The notes: generated by a model from the letters alone, not told the origin. A stretch of DNA of 35,996 nucleotides from JAAFKA01 sp043748455 (GCA_043748455.1 JAYTNF010000211.1:1-35996), one strand, 5' to 3'. Shown: positions 1 to 7,651, counted from the first letter of the stretch. Numbers and translations are program-made.

Positions 1-1
1 T

Positions 2-136
2 AGTCATAAAGAAATTGCCGAAATGTTGGGGGTTTCTGAAAGTACATCAAAATCACAGTTAAGTCGTGCAAGGGCAATATTGCAAAAAGCTATTGAAACA
101 ACAGACATATCAACTTATGAAAGAACAGGATATTGA
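2..136 (+). CDS. ECF-type RNA polymerase sigma factor, C-terminal fragment (5' end outside window)
   Basis: The window opens inside this gene, and the last 44 codons are visible up to TGA at 134-136. The peptide has the sigma-70 region 4 helix-turn-helix signature (HKEIAEMLGVSESTSKSQLS), followed by RARAILQKAI, the usual end of region 4.2, which contacts the -35 element. It would direct core RNA polymerase to a small regulon, probably including envelope genes. The next gene starts at 117, inside this one, so the two are translationally coupled, as is typical of a sigma/anti-sigma pair. Region 2 is not visible, so the ECF subclass cannot be given. Confidence 0.8.
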   Translation, partial: SHKEIAEMLGVSESTSKSQLSRARAILQKAIETTDISTYERTGY

Positions 137-866
137 TAAAATTTTTAGAGATAAACTTGCAAATCATACAAAGCAACCTCTACCTCAAACTTGGGGAAAA
201 ATTCATGCAGCATTGCAGAGTAATTTGCAAAATAAGAAAAAACGCAGGGCTATTATTGCATGGCGAATGGCTGCAGGTTTGGCTTTGGTGGCAGGTGTGG
301 CGTGGCTAACGGTCAATTTTGATGAAAAGAATTTTGATAAAAATAGTGCCGAAAATGTTGTTATTGTTAGCAAAATTACAAAAGAAGTTACAAAAGAAAC
401 TTTGAAAGAGGTTGCTGTTTCAAAAATAGAAGATTCGAAAACAGAAATTTCAGAAATTGGAGTTACAAAAACGAAAGTTCAGAAAATTAAAGACTCAGGA
501 GCTGAAATTGCAGAAACAACGAATAAAATATCGCAAAACAAACAAAAATTAGCACCAGAACAGGTTAGTGAAATTGTAAATCAAATTACAGAACAACAGG
601 TTGCAATACAAACATTAGATATAGTAGCAAAAACACCTAATGAAATTGCAAATAAAGCTACAAACGAAGATACCATTGAGGTTATTGTCAAGTTGGGCAA
701 TGGAAATACTGAAATAGATTCGACAAATATTATTGCAAGTACCACTAAAAAACGTACTTTCTTAGGAAAAATTTGGCAAAAAGTAAGAGAAGGCGAAACA
801 CTCACATTGAGAGATGTTGGCGTGAAACCTCCAAAGTTGCCAAGGTTTTTACGTAAAACCGAATAA
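117..866 (+). CDS. Membrane-anchored anti-sigma-factor-like protein
   Basis: The protein has 249 residues from ATG 117, which overlaps the upstream sigma gene by 20 bp. An ATG at 66 is in the same frame but lies deep inside the sigma gene, so 117 is the better start. The N-terminal part (about 1-44) is short and charged, as in sigma-binding segments. One transmembrane helix covers about 45-66 (AIIAWRMAAGLALVAGVAWL). The remainder is a Lys/Glu/Thr-rich, low-complexity region presumably in the periplasm, ending in a basic tail. No zinc-binding anti-sigma motif is present. The role is inferred from overlap with a sigma gene plus the single-helix topology; sequence alone would leave it hypothetical. 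Confidence 0.6.
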   Translation: MKEQDIDKIFRDKLANHTKQPLPQTWGKIHAALQSNLQNKKKRRAIIAWRMAAGLALVAGVAWLTVNFDEKNFDKNSAENVVIVSKITKEVTKETLKEVAVSKIEDSKTEISEIGVTKTKVQKIKDSGAEIAETTNKISQNKQKLAPEQVSEIVNQITEQQVAIQTLDIVAKTPNEIANKATNEDTIEVIVKLGNGNTEIDSTNIIASTTKKRTFLGKIWQKVREGETLTLRDVGVKPPKLPRFLRKTE

Positions 867-921
867 AAGCACAGAACTTAAAGCACAGACTTTAAAGCAC
901 AGACTGAAGTCTATGCTACAG
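866..921 (+). repeat. Three direct 14-nt units running into a CACAGACT..AGTCTATG palindromic repeat
   Basis: The unit aaagcacaga-N4 occurs three times at a 14-nt period, starting at 866, 880 and 894. The third runs into the inverted motif ACAGACTGAAGTCTATG followed by CTACA. The first unit begins at the last base of the preceding stop codon. The palindromic part matches the dispersed repeat found at 1034-1058 and in the 30452-30617 cluster. Confidence 0.75.
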
Positions 922-963
922 ATAATTTTATAAAATATTACTAACTTAAAATCCATAATCTAC

Positions 964-1995
964 ATGAAAAACACACTTTTAATGACATTGTTACTTGTTT
1001 TACTTAGCAATGTTTCTCTTTTGGCAAATAAACCACAGACTAAAGTCTATGGTACAAACGAAATTACAGTTACAGAAGACAGTATTATTATTAATTTTGG
1101 TAATAATAGCAAAATTGTTGTCTATGTTGCAAATACAAAGGATAAGGAAAAGCTAAAAAACCTTGATGTTAATGCTTTGTTAAGAAAAATTGAACGAAAA
1201 TTAGATAATATTGACGAAAAAGCAACCAATATTACTATTGAAGAAGGAGACTTAAAACTTAGAGTTTATCGTCAAGATAATGGAAATACCACTGTTGTGG
1301 CTGATACCACAAAAAGGAAATCAAAATGGAATTGGGACTTTGATAATGATTGCGATGATGAGTGCGGTGATGATAAGAATAAAAAACGCAGTCCAAAACT
1401 TATTCGTTCTTATTTTGACCTTGATTTGGGCTTAAATACGTACGTTGGCAATATTTCTGGAAATAAATTATATGAACTTTCCCCTATTAGTTCCCGATAT
1501 GTAGCACTTGGTTTTGGTATAAAAGTTCGTTTACATAAAGAAAAACCTTTGCGTTTGACCACAGGATTTGAGTTTGCATGGAACAATTTTATGTTTGAAA
1601 ATAGTAATGTTAGGGTTTATAAAAATGACACTGAAACCTATTTTGCAGAAAGTTCAATAACACAAGAAAAATCAAAACTGGTTGCAGCTTATCTGAATAT
1701 ACCATTGATGTTGAGTTATAAATCTCGTGAAACAGGCTTAGGAATTTCGGTTGGTGGTTATGTTGGTTATCGTTTGGATAGTTATAATGCCTTTGTGGAG
1801 TCGGGCAAAGACAAACAACAAGCACATTCTTCTTTTTATTTGAACAACATGCGTCATGGAATTAGGGTTGCTGCTGATTTTAAGTATATTACTTTGTTTT
1901 GTAATTATGATACAAGTAATTTATTTCAAAGTGGTAAAGCCCCTGAATTACAAACAATTAGTTTTGGTGTAAAATTATTTGCAGGAAGTCTTTAA
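964..1995 (+). CDS. Exported outer-membrane beta-barrel protein (PorT/OmpA-barrel-like)
   Basis: The protein has 343 residues with a Sec signal peptide (MKNTLLMTLLLVLLSNVSLL, cleavage near 21-22). After it comes a region to about 130 rich in Asn, Lys and Asp with a DUF-like beta pattern, and an acidic patch DNDCDDECGDDKNKK near 123-137. The C-terminal ~200 residues have alternating hydrophobic/aromatic strands with tight turns (LGFGIKVRL, LTTGFEFAW, LNIPLMLSY, LGISVGGYVGY), as in Bacteroidota outer-membrane barrels. It follows the sigma/anti-sigma pair by about 100 bp in the same direction and could be its target. Residues 25-32 (PQTKVYGT), just after the signal peptide, are encoded by a copy of a dispersed intergenic repeat. 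The exact function is unknown. Confidence 0.75.
   Translation: MKNTLLMTLLLVLLSNVSLLANKPQTKVYGTNEITVTEDSIIINFGNNSKIVVYVANTKDKEKLKNLDVNALLRKIERKLDNIDEKATNITIEEGDLKLRVYRQDNGNTTVVADTTKRKSKWNWDFDNDCDDECGDDKNKKRSPKLIRSYFDLDLGLNTYVGNISGNKLYELSPISSRYVALGFGIKVRLHKEKPLRLTTGFEFAWNNFMFENSNVRVYKNDTETYFAESSITQEKSKLVAAYLNIPLMLSYKSRETGLGISVGGYVGYRLDSYNAFVESGKDKQQAHSSFYLNNMRHGIRVAADFKYITLFCNYDTSNLFQSGKAPELQTISFGVKLFAGSL
1034..1058 (+). repeat. Dispersed repeat CACAGACTAAAGTCTATG-GTACAAA inside a coding region
   Basis: These 25 bases match the minus-strand copy at 30550-30574 in 24 positions and the plus-strand copy at 30452-30474 in 21 of 23. This copy is read in frame as PQTKVYGT in the secreted barrel protein, directly after the signal peptide. 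Confidence 0.8.
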
Positions 1996-2012
1996 GTTTG
2001 ATACTGATATTG

Positions 2013-2068
2013 ACATTTTTTATTTGTTTTGTCATTCTTCGCAGAATGACAAAACAAATAAAAAATGT
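2013..2068. repeat. 26-bp perfect inverted repeat with 4-nt loop (GTCATTCT family)
   Basis: The arms at 2013-2038 and 2043-2068 are exact reverse complements around the loop TCGC. The inner part carries TTTGTCATTCT/AGAATGACAAA, the hallmark of the dispersed family seen at 5008, 7722, 17754, 29994 and 32170. It starts 18 bp after the barrel-protein stop and could also act as a transcription terminator or mRNA 3' stabiliser. Short frames across it (1998-2201) are not genes. Confidence 0.85.
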
Positions 2069-2099
2069 TAATCTTAAATTGCTTAGAGTATTACACAAA

Positions 2100-2129
2100 A
2101 ATAAACAAGCAAGCCCAAAATGGACTTGC
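2100..2129 (-). terminator. Probable rho-independent terminator of the YfiR-like gene
   Basis: On the minus strand GCAAGTCCA-TTT-TGGGCTTGC (2129-2109) forms a 9-bp stem with one G-U pair, and is followed by TTGTTTATTTTT. It lies about 125 nt beyond the stop of the 2256-2762 gene, which transcribes towards it. Confidence 0.45.
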
Positions 2130-2255
2130 CTGTCTTTCATCAAACCAAACAAATATGAAAAATCAAAGTTTCACGATGTTTACCTAATATTTAGGTTGTG
2201 ATACTTTACTCTCACTAAAACTATCTTTATATTGACTTATTTTTACTACTTTTTT

Positions 2256-2762
2256 TTATTCTATCTCAACAGCTGCCAACTTCACAAGGTCATTTCTTAG
2301 TTGCACACCAATATTTGTGGCTATTGTACGGTTGAGTTCAAATTGAATATTATCTCCATCTTGCAAAAAATTGATACAACTACCACGTTTTGCCATACCT
2401 ATTTTTTCTGTTATAATTACTGTGGGTTTTGTGCCTAACAAGATTATACACTTTTCTATTTGTTCTGACTGTTTTTCAGGTATAAATAAAATATGACATT
2501 TACCAAAATCTTGAGGTTCTGCAAATATTTTTAACACAATATTCTGACTTCCTACTTTTCTTGTTCCTACTAACTTTTGTAAATCTTTAATATGTGGTGT
2601 ATAACCCAAAACTGCGATTACAAAATCTCCCGTCTGATAATATGCAGGCCAACTCATATGCTTTACAAAATTATAAACATAAAGAGAATAACTTGGTATG
2701 GGACTTGCCTTTGCGGTTTGGATAAAAAATAGCATCAGAAGTAAAATAGTAATTTTTTTCAT
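2256..2762 (-). CDS. YfiR-family (DUF4154) periplasmic protein
   Basis: The protein has 168 residues with a signal peptide (MKKITILLLMLFFIQTAKA, cut after ~19). The mature part follows the YfiR/DUF4154 pattern: an N-terminal YVYNFVKHMSWP segment, then FVIAVLG, an HILFIPEKQ strand, a Gly-Ala-Arg-type loop ending SCINFL, and a C-terminal IQFELNRTIATNIGVQLRND helix. In Pseudomonas, YfiR is a periplasmic inhibitor of a diguanylate cyclase; Bacteroidota members commonly stand alone with no known partner. No cyclase or TonB-dependent receptor gene is adjacent here, so the partner is unknown. It diverges from truA across a 264-bp gap. Confidence 0.75.
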   Translation of the reverse strand: MKKITILLLMLFFIQTAKASPIPSYSLYVYNFVKHMSWPAYYQTGDFVIAVLGYTPHIKDLQKLVGTRKVGSQNIVLKIFAEPQDFGKCHILFIPEKQSEQIEKCIILLGTKPTVIITEKIGMAKRGSCINFLQDGDNIQFELNRTIATNIGVQLRNDLVKLAAVEIE

Positions 2763-2821
2763 TTTAGTAGGTTGTTTGTTTTAATCATTAGTTATACAAA
2801 TGTCTATAATTAAAATCTGCC

Positions 2822-2890
2822 ATGCAACTATGCTATTTTGGCTTGTAAGATTTCTCTGTTACATTTATGATTAAATAGCATAAATTGCAT
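2822..2890. repeat. Imperfect inverted repeat in the yfiR-like/truA divergent gap
   Basis: ATGCAACTATGCTATTT (2822-2838) and the reverse complement of 2873-2890 (ATGCAATTTATGCTATTT) differ by one indel and one base, with 34 nt between them. It could be a hairpin, a paired operator or a decayed mobile element. No other feature is apparent in this 264-bp gap apart from the start signals of the two genes. Confidence 0.5.
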
Positions 2891-3026
2891 AGTTTTGTAA
2901 TAGTAATATTCGTTATTCTATCATAATTTACTAAATAACAGCACTTTATAAGCATTTTATCGTTAAAAAACGGTACTTTAACCGACAATATATAAATCTA
3001 CTAATTACTCTAACTTACGTAAGAAA

Positions 3027-3836
3027 ATGCGTTATTTTGCAGAAATATCCTATAGAGGCACACAATATAATGGCTGGCAAATTCAAGAAAATACACCAAA
3101 TACGGTGCAAAATCTCATTAATAGAGCATTAGGTTTTTTGCTTCGCCATGAAGTTGAAACCTTTGCAGGCGGCAGAACTGATGCAGGTGTGCATTGTAAA
3201 AGCCAATTTATTCATTTTGAAACTCCTATTATTTTGACAGAAACAAAACCTGAAATTATAGGAGAAATTGTACCCAATAGCACAATAAATAAACACGACT
3301 TTTTGCATAAACTAAATAGAATTTTGCCTGATGATATTTATGTGAAAAATATTATTGAAGTAAAACCCAATGCTCATGCACGATTTGATGCCATCAGTCG
3401 AGCTTACGAATATCATATTAGCTTAGAGAAAAACCCTTTTGCAGAAGGTTTAATGTTGCGACATTGGCATAAATTAGATGTTGATTTAATGAATGAAGCC
3501 GCAAAGCTACTCACGCAATATACTGATTTTGAATGTTTTAGCAAAGTAAAAACTGATGTAAAAACTTTTAATTGCAATATTTATCGTGCTGAATGGATAA
3601 AAAATGATGACAATAATATGTTAATATTTCACATTAAGGCAAACCGTTTTTTGCGTGGTATGGTGCGTGCAATTGTGGGGACATTGATTGATGTGGGCAG
3701 AGGCAAAACAACACAACAAGGTTTTGAAAATATTATTTTGTCAAAAAAAAGAACACAAGCAGGTCGCAATGTATCGCCACAAGGTTTATTTCTTACAGAG
3801 ATAGTGTATCCTAAGACAATATTTTTAGATGAATAA
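3027..3836 (+). CDS. truA: tRNA pseudouridine synthase A
   Basis: The protein has 269 residues, close to the usual TruA length. It converts uridines 38-40 in the anticodon arm of many tRNAs to pseudouridine in the cytoplasm. The N-terminal strand MRYFAEISYRGTQYNGWQ is typical, and the catalytic aspartate is D52 in AGGRTDAGVH. Further conserved blocks are RFDAISRAYEYHI (about 127-139), ADDFECFSK-like TDFECFSKV, FRGMVRAIVGTLIDVGRGK-like FLRGMVRAIVGTLIDVGRGK and the C-terminal SPQGLFL. It lies upstream of rpsO in the same direction. All key motifs are intact. Confidence 0.97.
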   Translation: MRYFAEISYRGTQYNGWQIQENTPNTVQNLINRALGFLLRHEVETFAGGRTDAGVHCKSQFIHFETPIILTETKPEIIGEIVPNSTINKHDFLHKLNRILPDDIYVKNIIEVKPNAHARFDAISRAYEYHISLEKNPFAEGLMLRHWHKLDVDLMNEAAKLLTQYTDFECFSKVKTDVKTFNCNIYRAEWIKNDDNNMLIFHIKANRFLRGMVRAIVGTLIDVGRGKTTQQGFENIILSKKRTQAGRNVSPQGLFLTEIVYPKTIFLDE

Positions 3837-3877
3837 AATAATTTTGAATTTTATGCTATTTTGTTAAAAAATGTTAC

Positions 3878-3885
3878 TACCTTTG
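3878..3885 (+). promoter_or_regulatory. Candidate rpsO promoter -7 element (TACCTTTG)
   Basis: TACCTTTG matches the Bacteroidota -7 consensus TAnnTTTG. The nearest TTTG (3860-3863) is only 14 nt upstream, shorter than usual, so the -33 match is weak. Transcription from here would give rpsO an untranslated leader of about 100 nt, long enough for S15 autoregulation. Confidence 0.4.
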
Positions 3886-3991
3886 CACTTCAATTTGATG
3901 CTTTCTGGCAAACGAATGAATATTTTACAAATTTTTTACAAGTTTGTATAAATTTTTTGCAGGAAAGTTATCGTAAACCTTTGTTACTAAA

Positions 3992-4264
3992 ATGTTAGAT
4001 AAAGAACAAAAAGTTGAACTGTTTGCAAAACATGGTTTCAACAAAAGTAGTGTAGATACAGGTTCTCCTGAATCACAAGTTGCATTATTCACAAAACGTA
4101 TTAACGACTTGACAGAACACTTGAAAATTCACAAAAAAGACAACTCAACACGTCTTGGTTTGATAAAATTAGTTGGTAAACGCAAAAGTTTACTTAACTA
4201 TTTACAGAAAAAAGAAATTTCTCGTTACAGAGCAATTATCGCAGAGTTAGGTTTAAGAAAATAG
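3992..4264 (+). CDS. rpsO: 30S ribosomal protein S15
   Basis: The 90 residues match the S15 family length. S15 binds the three-way junction of 16S rRNA helices 20-22 early in small-subunit assembly. Recognisable blocks are TGSPESQVALFTKRINDLTEHL (about 22-43), the HKKDNSTRLGLIKLVGKRKSLLNYL segment that contacts rRNA, and the terminal RYRAIIAELGLRK. It is followed after 31 bp by a clear terminator. S15 of other bacteria represses its own mRNA; the leader upstream could serve this, but no structure was established. Confidence 0.97.
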   Translation: MLDKEQKVELFAKHGFNKSSVDTGSPESQVALFTKRINDLTEHLKIHKKDNSTRLGLIKLVGKRKSLLNYLQKKEISRYRAIIAELGLRK

Positions 4265-4295
4265 TATTTCAAAATAATTTGAAAATAAAATTTTA

Positions 4296-4324
4296 GAACA
4301 GACGCAAGTCTGTTCTTTTTTTTT
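4296..4324 (+). terminator. Rho-independent terminator of rpsO
   Basis: GAACAGAC (4296-4303) pairs with GTCTGTTC (4308-4315) around the GCAA tetraloop (GNRA type) and is followed by a run of nine T. The stem core ACAGAC/GTCTGT resembles the dispersed CACAGACT repeats. Confidence 0.92.
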
Positions 4325-4342
4325 GTTTTAATTTATGAAGCC

Positions 4343-4960
4343 CTAATCACAAAGCCAAATCACATCAGAAAGTGTTGTTTTTCCTGTTTCCAAGTTTAGC
4401 CGATGCAATCTTTTGTAGTCAAATTTATTCACATAATCTGTTATAATAGGCTTCATGCGTGTAAGTTCTGCCCTTAACTTCCAATGATGTGTGTCTGCTT
4501 TGTGCAAAACGATAAATAACCGATTTGAGGTGTGAAAACGACCTTCTTTGCTTTGTTCAGCATACAACCATGATATGAGTTTTTGAGGATTTTGCTTGGC
4601 AAAATTGATGTCATGACCAAAATTTCGAGGATAAACAGTCGTTTTGTGGTCAAAAGTAATGCTGTTGATGCTAAAATCTACCAATTTATCATATTTGTTG
4701 GTATTGGGCAAAACATTTGGCAACTTAGAAAATATCTTTTCCACACCAACCGCAGATAAGGTATTATACCATCTATGTATGACATAATTATTAAACTCGG
4801 TGGGCTTATTTAACCTTTTTAACTCCTCTTGCAACTTTTCATAACTTGGTAAAGCATAGACAAAACTTGACAATTTATCCCAATCATCAAACTGTTTTCT
4901 GCCCCATGCAGGCATCATAGGTAACTTTTTTAATTCAATTTCGATTTGTTCGATGTTCAT
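4343..4960 (-). CDS. Hypothetical protein with a possible PD-(D/E)XK nuclease core
   Basis: The protein has 205 residues, no signal peptide and no membrane segment, so it is cytoplasmic. I recognise no named family with certainty. Around residues 94-107 it reads VDFSINSITFDHKT: D95 followed nine residues later by D104-x-K106 in predicted adjacent beta strands, the spacing expected of a PD-(D/E)XK nuclease. A helix with HRWYNTLSAVGVEKIF (62-77), including E74, precedes it as the first helix of such folds often does. The rest is rich in Trp, His and Lys. It converges on rpsO and is preceded by an intergenic repeat hairpin. Function as a nuclease is inference from motif spacing only. Confidence 0.6.
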   Translation of the reverse strand: MNIEQIEIELKKLPMMPAWGRKQFDDWDKLSSFVYALPSYEKLQEELKRLNKPTEFNNYVIHRWYNTLSAVGVEKIFSKLPNVLPNTNKYDKLVDFSINSITFDHKTTVYPRNFGHDINFAKQNPQKLISWLYAEQSKEGRFHTSNRLFIVLHKADTHHWKLRAELTRMKPIITDYVNKFDYKRLHRLNLETGKTTLSDVIWLCD

Positions 4961-5007
4961 CGTTTGGGATAATGATTTGATACTTTGATAATCATACCTT
5001 ATGATTT

Positions 5008-5039
5008 ATTTTGTCATTCTAAGCGAAGAATGACAAAAT
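5008..5039. repeat. GTCATTCT-family hairpin
   Basis: ATTTTGTCATTCT (5008-5020) and AGAATGACAAAAT (5027-5039) are exact reverse complements around AAGCGA. It lies between the ends of two minus-strand genes and may double as a terminator or processing site. Confidence 0.75.
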
Positions 5040-5080
5040 GAAATCTACCAATAAATTTACATGATGAGTACCGACTAAGA

Positions 5081-5671
5081 TTATTTAGTTTCTTTCAAAA
5101 CCATATCAATAGTAATGGCACTTGATAAAATAGCAATTCTATTTTCAGGATTTGAATAACTGCCATTAATACGCACATTATACTTATCAGCAGAGGTGAA
5201 TATTTCTTTCATGGCACCTGCCCATTTTTTGCTAATTTCACCTATCCGAACATCTGAAGTATCTGTGATAATAAAATTCCATGCTGTCCAATCTCCTGTT
5301 ATCTCTGCAATCTTCTCATCAGCACCATTTAAGATAATGAAAGTTGGTTTAAATAATTTGAATTTCTGTTGAACAGTGCCTATTTTATTGCCTTGTCCAT
5401 CTTGAAGAATGATTTTAGACATAAAAAAAGTCCACCCACGAGATATTGATGCTTCTACCTCATCATTTGTATTTTTAATTTCGAGCAAAAAAGGAAGCAT
5501 GGCTTTATTCACCAATAACCTTAATAATTTTTGCCCTGTGCTAAGTTTTTGTTTAACTGCACCAATATTTTCTCCTTTATCATTGTAAATGGTATAACAA
5601 TTTTCAAATTTGAAAAAATTGACTTTTTCGTCAATAAAATAGCTACTTGTGTTAAAAAAATTAGAATTCAT
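5081..5671 (-). CDS. Phospholipid scramblase / LURP-one-like protein
   Basis: The protein has 196 residues from ATG 5671 (MNSNFFNTSSYFIDEKVNFF). The frame extends to an ATG at 5740, but that extra stretch (GRNRKAIPVGKKTK) looks non-native. The fold is recognised by scramblase/Tubby-like repeats: YTIYNDKGENIGAVKQK, then a GWTFFMSKIILQDGQG block, KFKLFKPTFIIL, ITGDWTAWNFIITD and the C-terminal IGEISKKWAGAMKEIFTSAD. In eukaryotes related proteins bind or move phospholipids; the bacterial members have no established activity. There is no signal peptide and no clear C-terminal membrane anchor. It follows the TPR gene in the same direction and may be co-transcribed. Confidence 0.7.
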   Translation of the reverse strand: MNSNFFNTSSYFIDEKVNFFKFENCYTIYNDKGENIGAVKQKLSTGQKLLRLLVNKAMLPFLLEIKNTNDEVEASISRGWTFFMSKIILQDGQGNKIGTVQQKFKLFKPTFIILNGADEKIAEITGDWTAWNFIITDTSDVRIGEISKKWAGAMKEIFTSADKYNVRINGSYSNPENRIAILSSAITIDMVLKETK

Positions 5672-5776
5672 GTTAGAGTTTATATATTTGGTTTTCTTTC
5701 CTACTGGTATGGCTTTTCGGTTTCGCCCCGTTTTTAACATGGTATCTGGTTTCCATTTTCCAAAATAACGAAAATA

Positions 5777-7651
5777 TTAATTAATCACATCACCTCTTAA
5801 AGCCCTAAATCTTTTGCGTGTTTCTGCTGAATAAATACTACCTTGAAAATTTGTAAGCAATTTTTGGTAATATTCCATAGCTTTTTCCTTATTTTTCAAG
5901 TTTTCTTCGTAGATTTTGGCAATCATAAAATTAGCATCATCAGCCAAAATATCCTCGCCATATTCCTTCAATAACTTTTCCAATTCCGTTAAAGATTTTT
6001 CATGACGACCTTGTTGGATATAAATTGTCGATTTTGCCCAATAAATTTCATCAGTCAGCGTATGTTCAGGAAAAGTTTTCAACATTTTGTCATAACGGAT
6101 TAATGCCTCGTCAAGTTGTCCTTGAAAAACCAACAAATCAATCGAGGCAAATTCACTAAGAGCAACCGCCGAAGTATCTAATTCCAAATTATCAGCAATT
6201 AACAGCGAAAGTTGCATGGCATCATTCGCAATTTCTCTTGTCGTTGCCTCTTTCAAAACATCTAATTGTTCTTTTGCAAACTCAAAATCACCTTTATAAT
6301 AATGTAATTTGGCATTTTTAAGTTTTGCAATATGTCCTAATGGCTTTTCTCTTTCTGTTTTTGCAACCTGCGAATATAACAAAGTAGCTTCCCAAGGCTC
6401 AGATTTTAACAAATAAATATCCCCTAAATCTACTTTGGCAATATCTATAAAATCTTGACGCACACCAATTTGGCGAGAATCTATAATTTTTTGCAAAATA
6501 ACAACCGCCGTATCTTTATTATTGAGATAAAAAGCCTGTAACAACGCCATATTTCTTGCAGCTTCAACAGTATTTGCATTTAAGCCCAACTCTGAAATAA
6601 TATCGTTATAATCTCCTACTAAATTTTTGATTTTGGCTTTGTCAATCGGAAAAGTATTTTTGATTTGTTCTTCTTTTGCTTTTGCTAAATTTCGTTTTGC
6701 GTTGGCATAAATCGGCTTTTGTTCTTTGTAACTCACAGTCAAATATTCATAAATTTTTACTGCTGCCGCATAGTCTTTGTGTTCTATTGCCATGCGACCT
6801 AAATTCTCTAACTGATTGCCTTCCAGCCCCTTACGTTTGTCTAATGCTTTTGCTTGCATAAAAGCCTTTGTAAATTCTTTGCGTTGCAAAAAATACCAAA
6901 CCAACATTTCTGGATACACAACTTGCTCTGGATATTTTTGCAAAAACTCTACTAAAACAACTTCCAACTTTGCAAAATCTTCTTCATCACGTATCCGCAT
7001 TTGCAAATAATACTGCACCGTTTCAACCTGTTCAGGGCTATAACTCAACATTTCGAGATATTCGTACACCATTTTATCCAACTTTCCCGATAAACCATAC
7101 AAAGCCGCAAGTTCATGCACAAACTTGTCTTTGCCATTTTTGCGTCCTGCCAAATACAGTTTTTCAGCATATTCAAAAAAATTTCCTTGTATTAAATACT
7201 GGGCATTATATCTAATTTGGTTATCATCTTTTTTAATACGGTCAATAAAATCATTCAGTTGTTTGGCAACTTCCTTCGTTTTTCCCTGCACATTTAGCGT
7301 TGTTGCATAATCAACCACAAACATGCCTTCATTTGGAAAACTTTTTGTCTGTTTTTTCAAATATTTTTCGGCTTCCTCTGTTTTTTGCAATTTTTGTAAT
7401 ATATCTAAATAATTGCGATGAATTTCGTAAATATATTGTTGTTTTTTTGCTAATTTTTCATACAATATATATGATTTTTCATATTCACCTTGTATATAAT
7501 ATTCATTTGCTAACAAAACTTCTGTTTCGCCTTGTGCAAAACTTATTGATACACAAGTAGTTAGCAAATAGAAACATAATAATATTGTTCTTTTTGTATT
7601 TGTAGTTGCGGAATTTAGTCTGCAATAATTTAAAAATTCTCTATATCTCAT
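5777..7651 (-). CDS. Exported tetratricopeptide-repeat protein
   Basis: The protein has 624 residues. A basic N-terminus leads into a hydrophobic stretch ending SISFAQ (about 20-40), a signal peptide with a long n-region; an internal start may exist, but no other ATG is well placed. The mature protein is almost entirely paired helices with TPR spacing, such as EYYIQGEYEKSYILYEKLAK, EDYAAAVKIYEYLTV-type units and, at the end, IYIQQGRHEKSLTELEKLLK and KEKAMEYYQKLLTNFQGS, the latter close to the BamD/YbgF type. It probably acts as a periplasmic scaffold for protein complexes. Substrate and partners are unknown. Confidence 0.8.
   Translation of the reverse strand: MRYREFLNYCRLNSATTNTKRTILLCFYLLTTCVSISFAQGETEVLLANEYYIQGEYEKSYILYEKLAKKQQYIYEIHRNYLDILQKLQKTEEAEKYLKKQTKSFPNEGMFVVDYATTLNVQGKTKEVAKQLNDFIDRIKKDDNQIRYNAQYLIQGNFFEYAEKLYLAGRKNGKDKFVHELAALYGLSGKLDKMVYEYLEMLSYSPEQVETVQYYLQMRIRDEEDFAKLEVVLVEFLQKYPEQVVYPEMLVWYFLQRKEFTKAFMQAKALDKRKGLEGNQLENLGRMAIEHKDYAAAVKIYEYLTVSYKEQKPIYANAKRNLAKAKEEQIKNTFPIDKAKIKNLVGDYNDIISELGLNANTVEAARNMALLQAFYLNNKDTAVVILQKIIDSRQIGVRQDFIDIAKVDLGDIYLLKSEPWEATLLYSQVAKTEREKPLGHIAKLKNAKLHYYKGDFEFAKEQLDVLKEATTREIANDAMQLSLLIADNLELDTSAVALSEFASIDLLVFQGQLDEALIRYDKMLKTFPEHTLTDEIYWAKSTIYIQQGRHEKSLTELEKLLKEYGEDILADDANFMIAKIYEENLKNKEKAMEYYQKLLTNFQGSIYSAETRKRFRALRGDVIN

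Noticed and set aside
1998..2201. A 67-residue plus-strand ORF and its minus-strand mirror (1958-2152)
   Set aside because: Both run straight through a 26-bp perfect hairpin and have no conserved motif; they are by-products of the inverted repeat.
6676..7560. A chain of short plus-strand ORFs opposite the exported TPR gene
   Set aside because: They overlap a well-supported gene on the other strand and show Cys/Phe/Leu-rich shadow composition.
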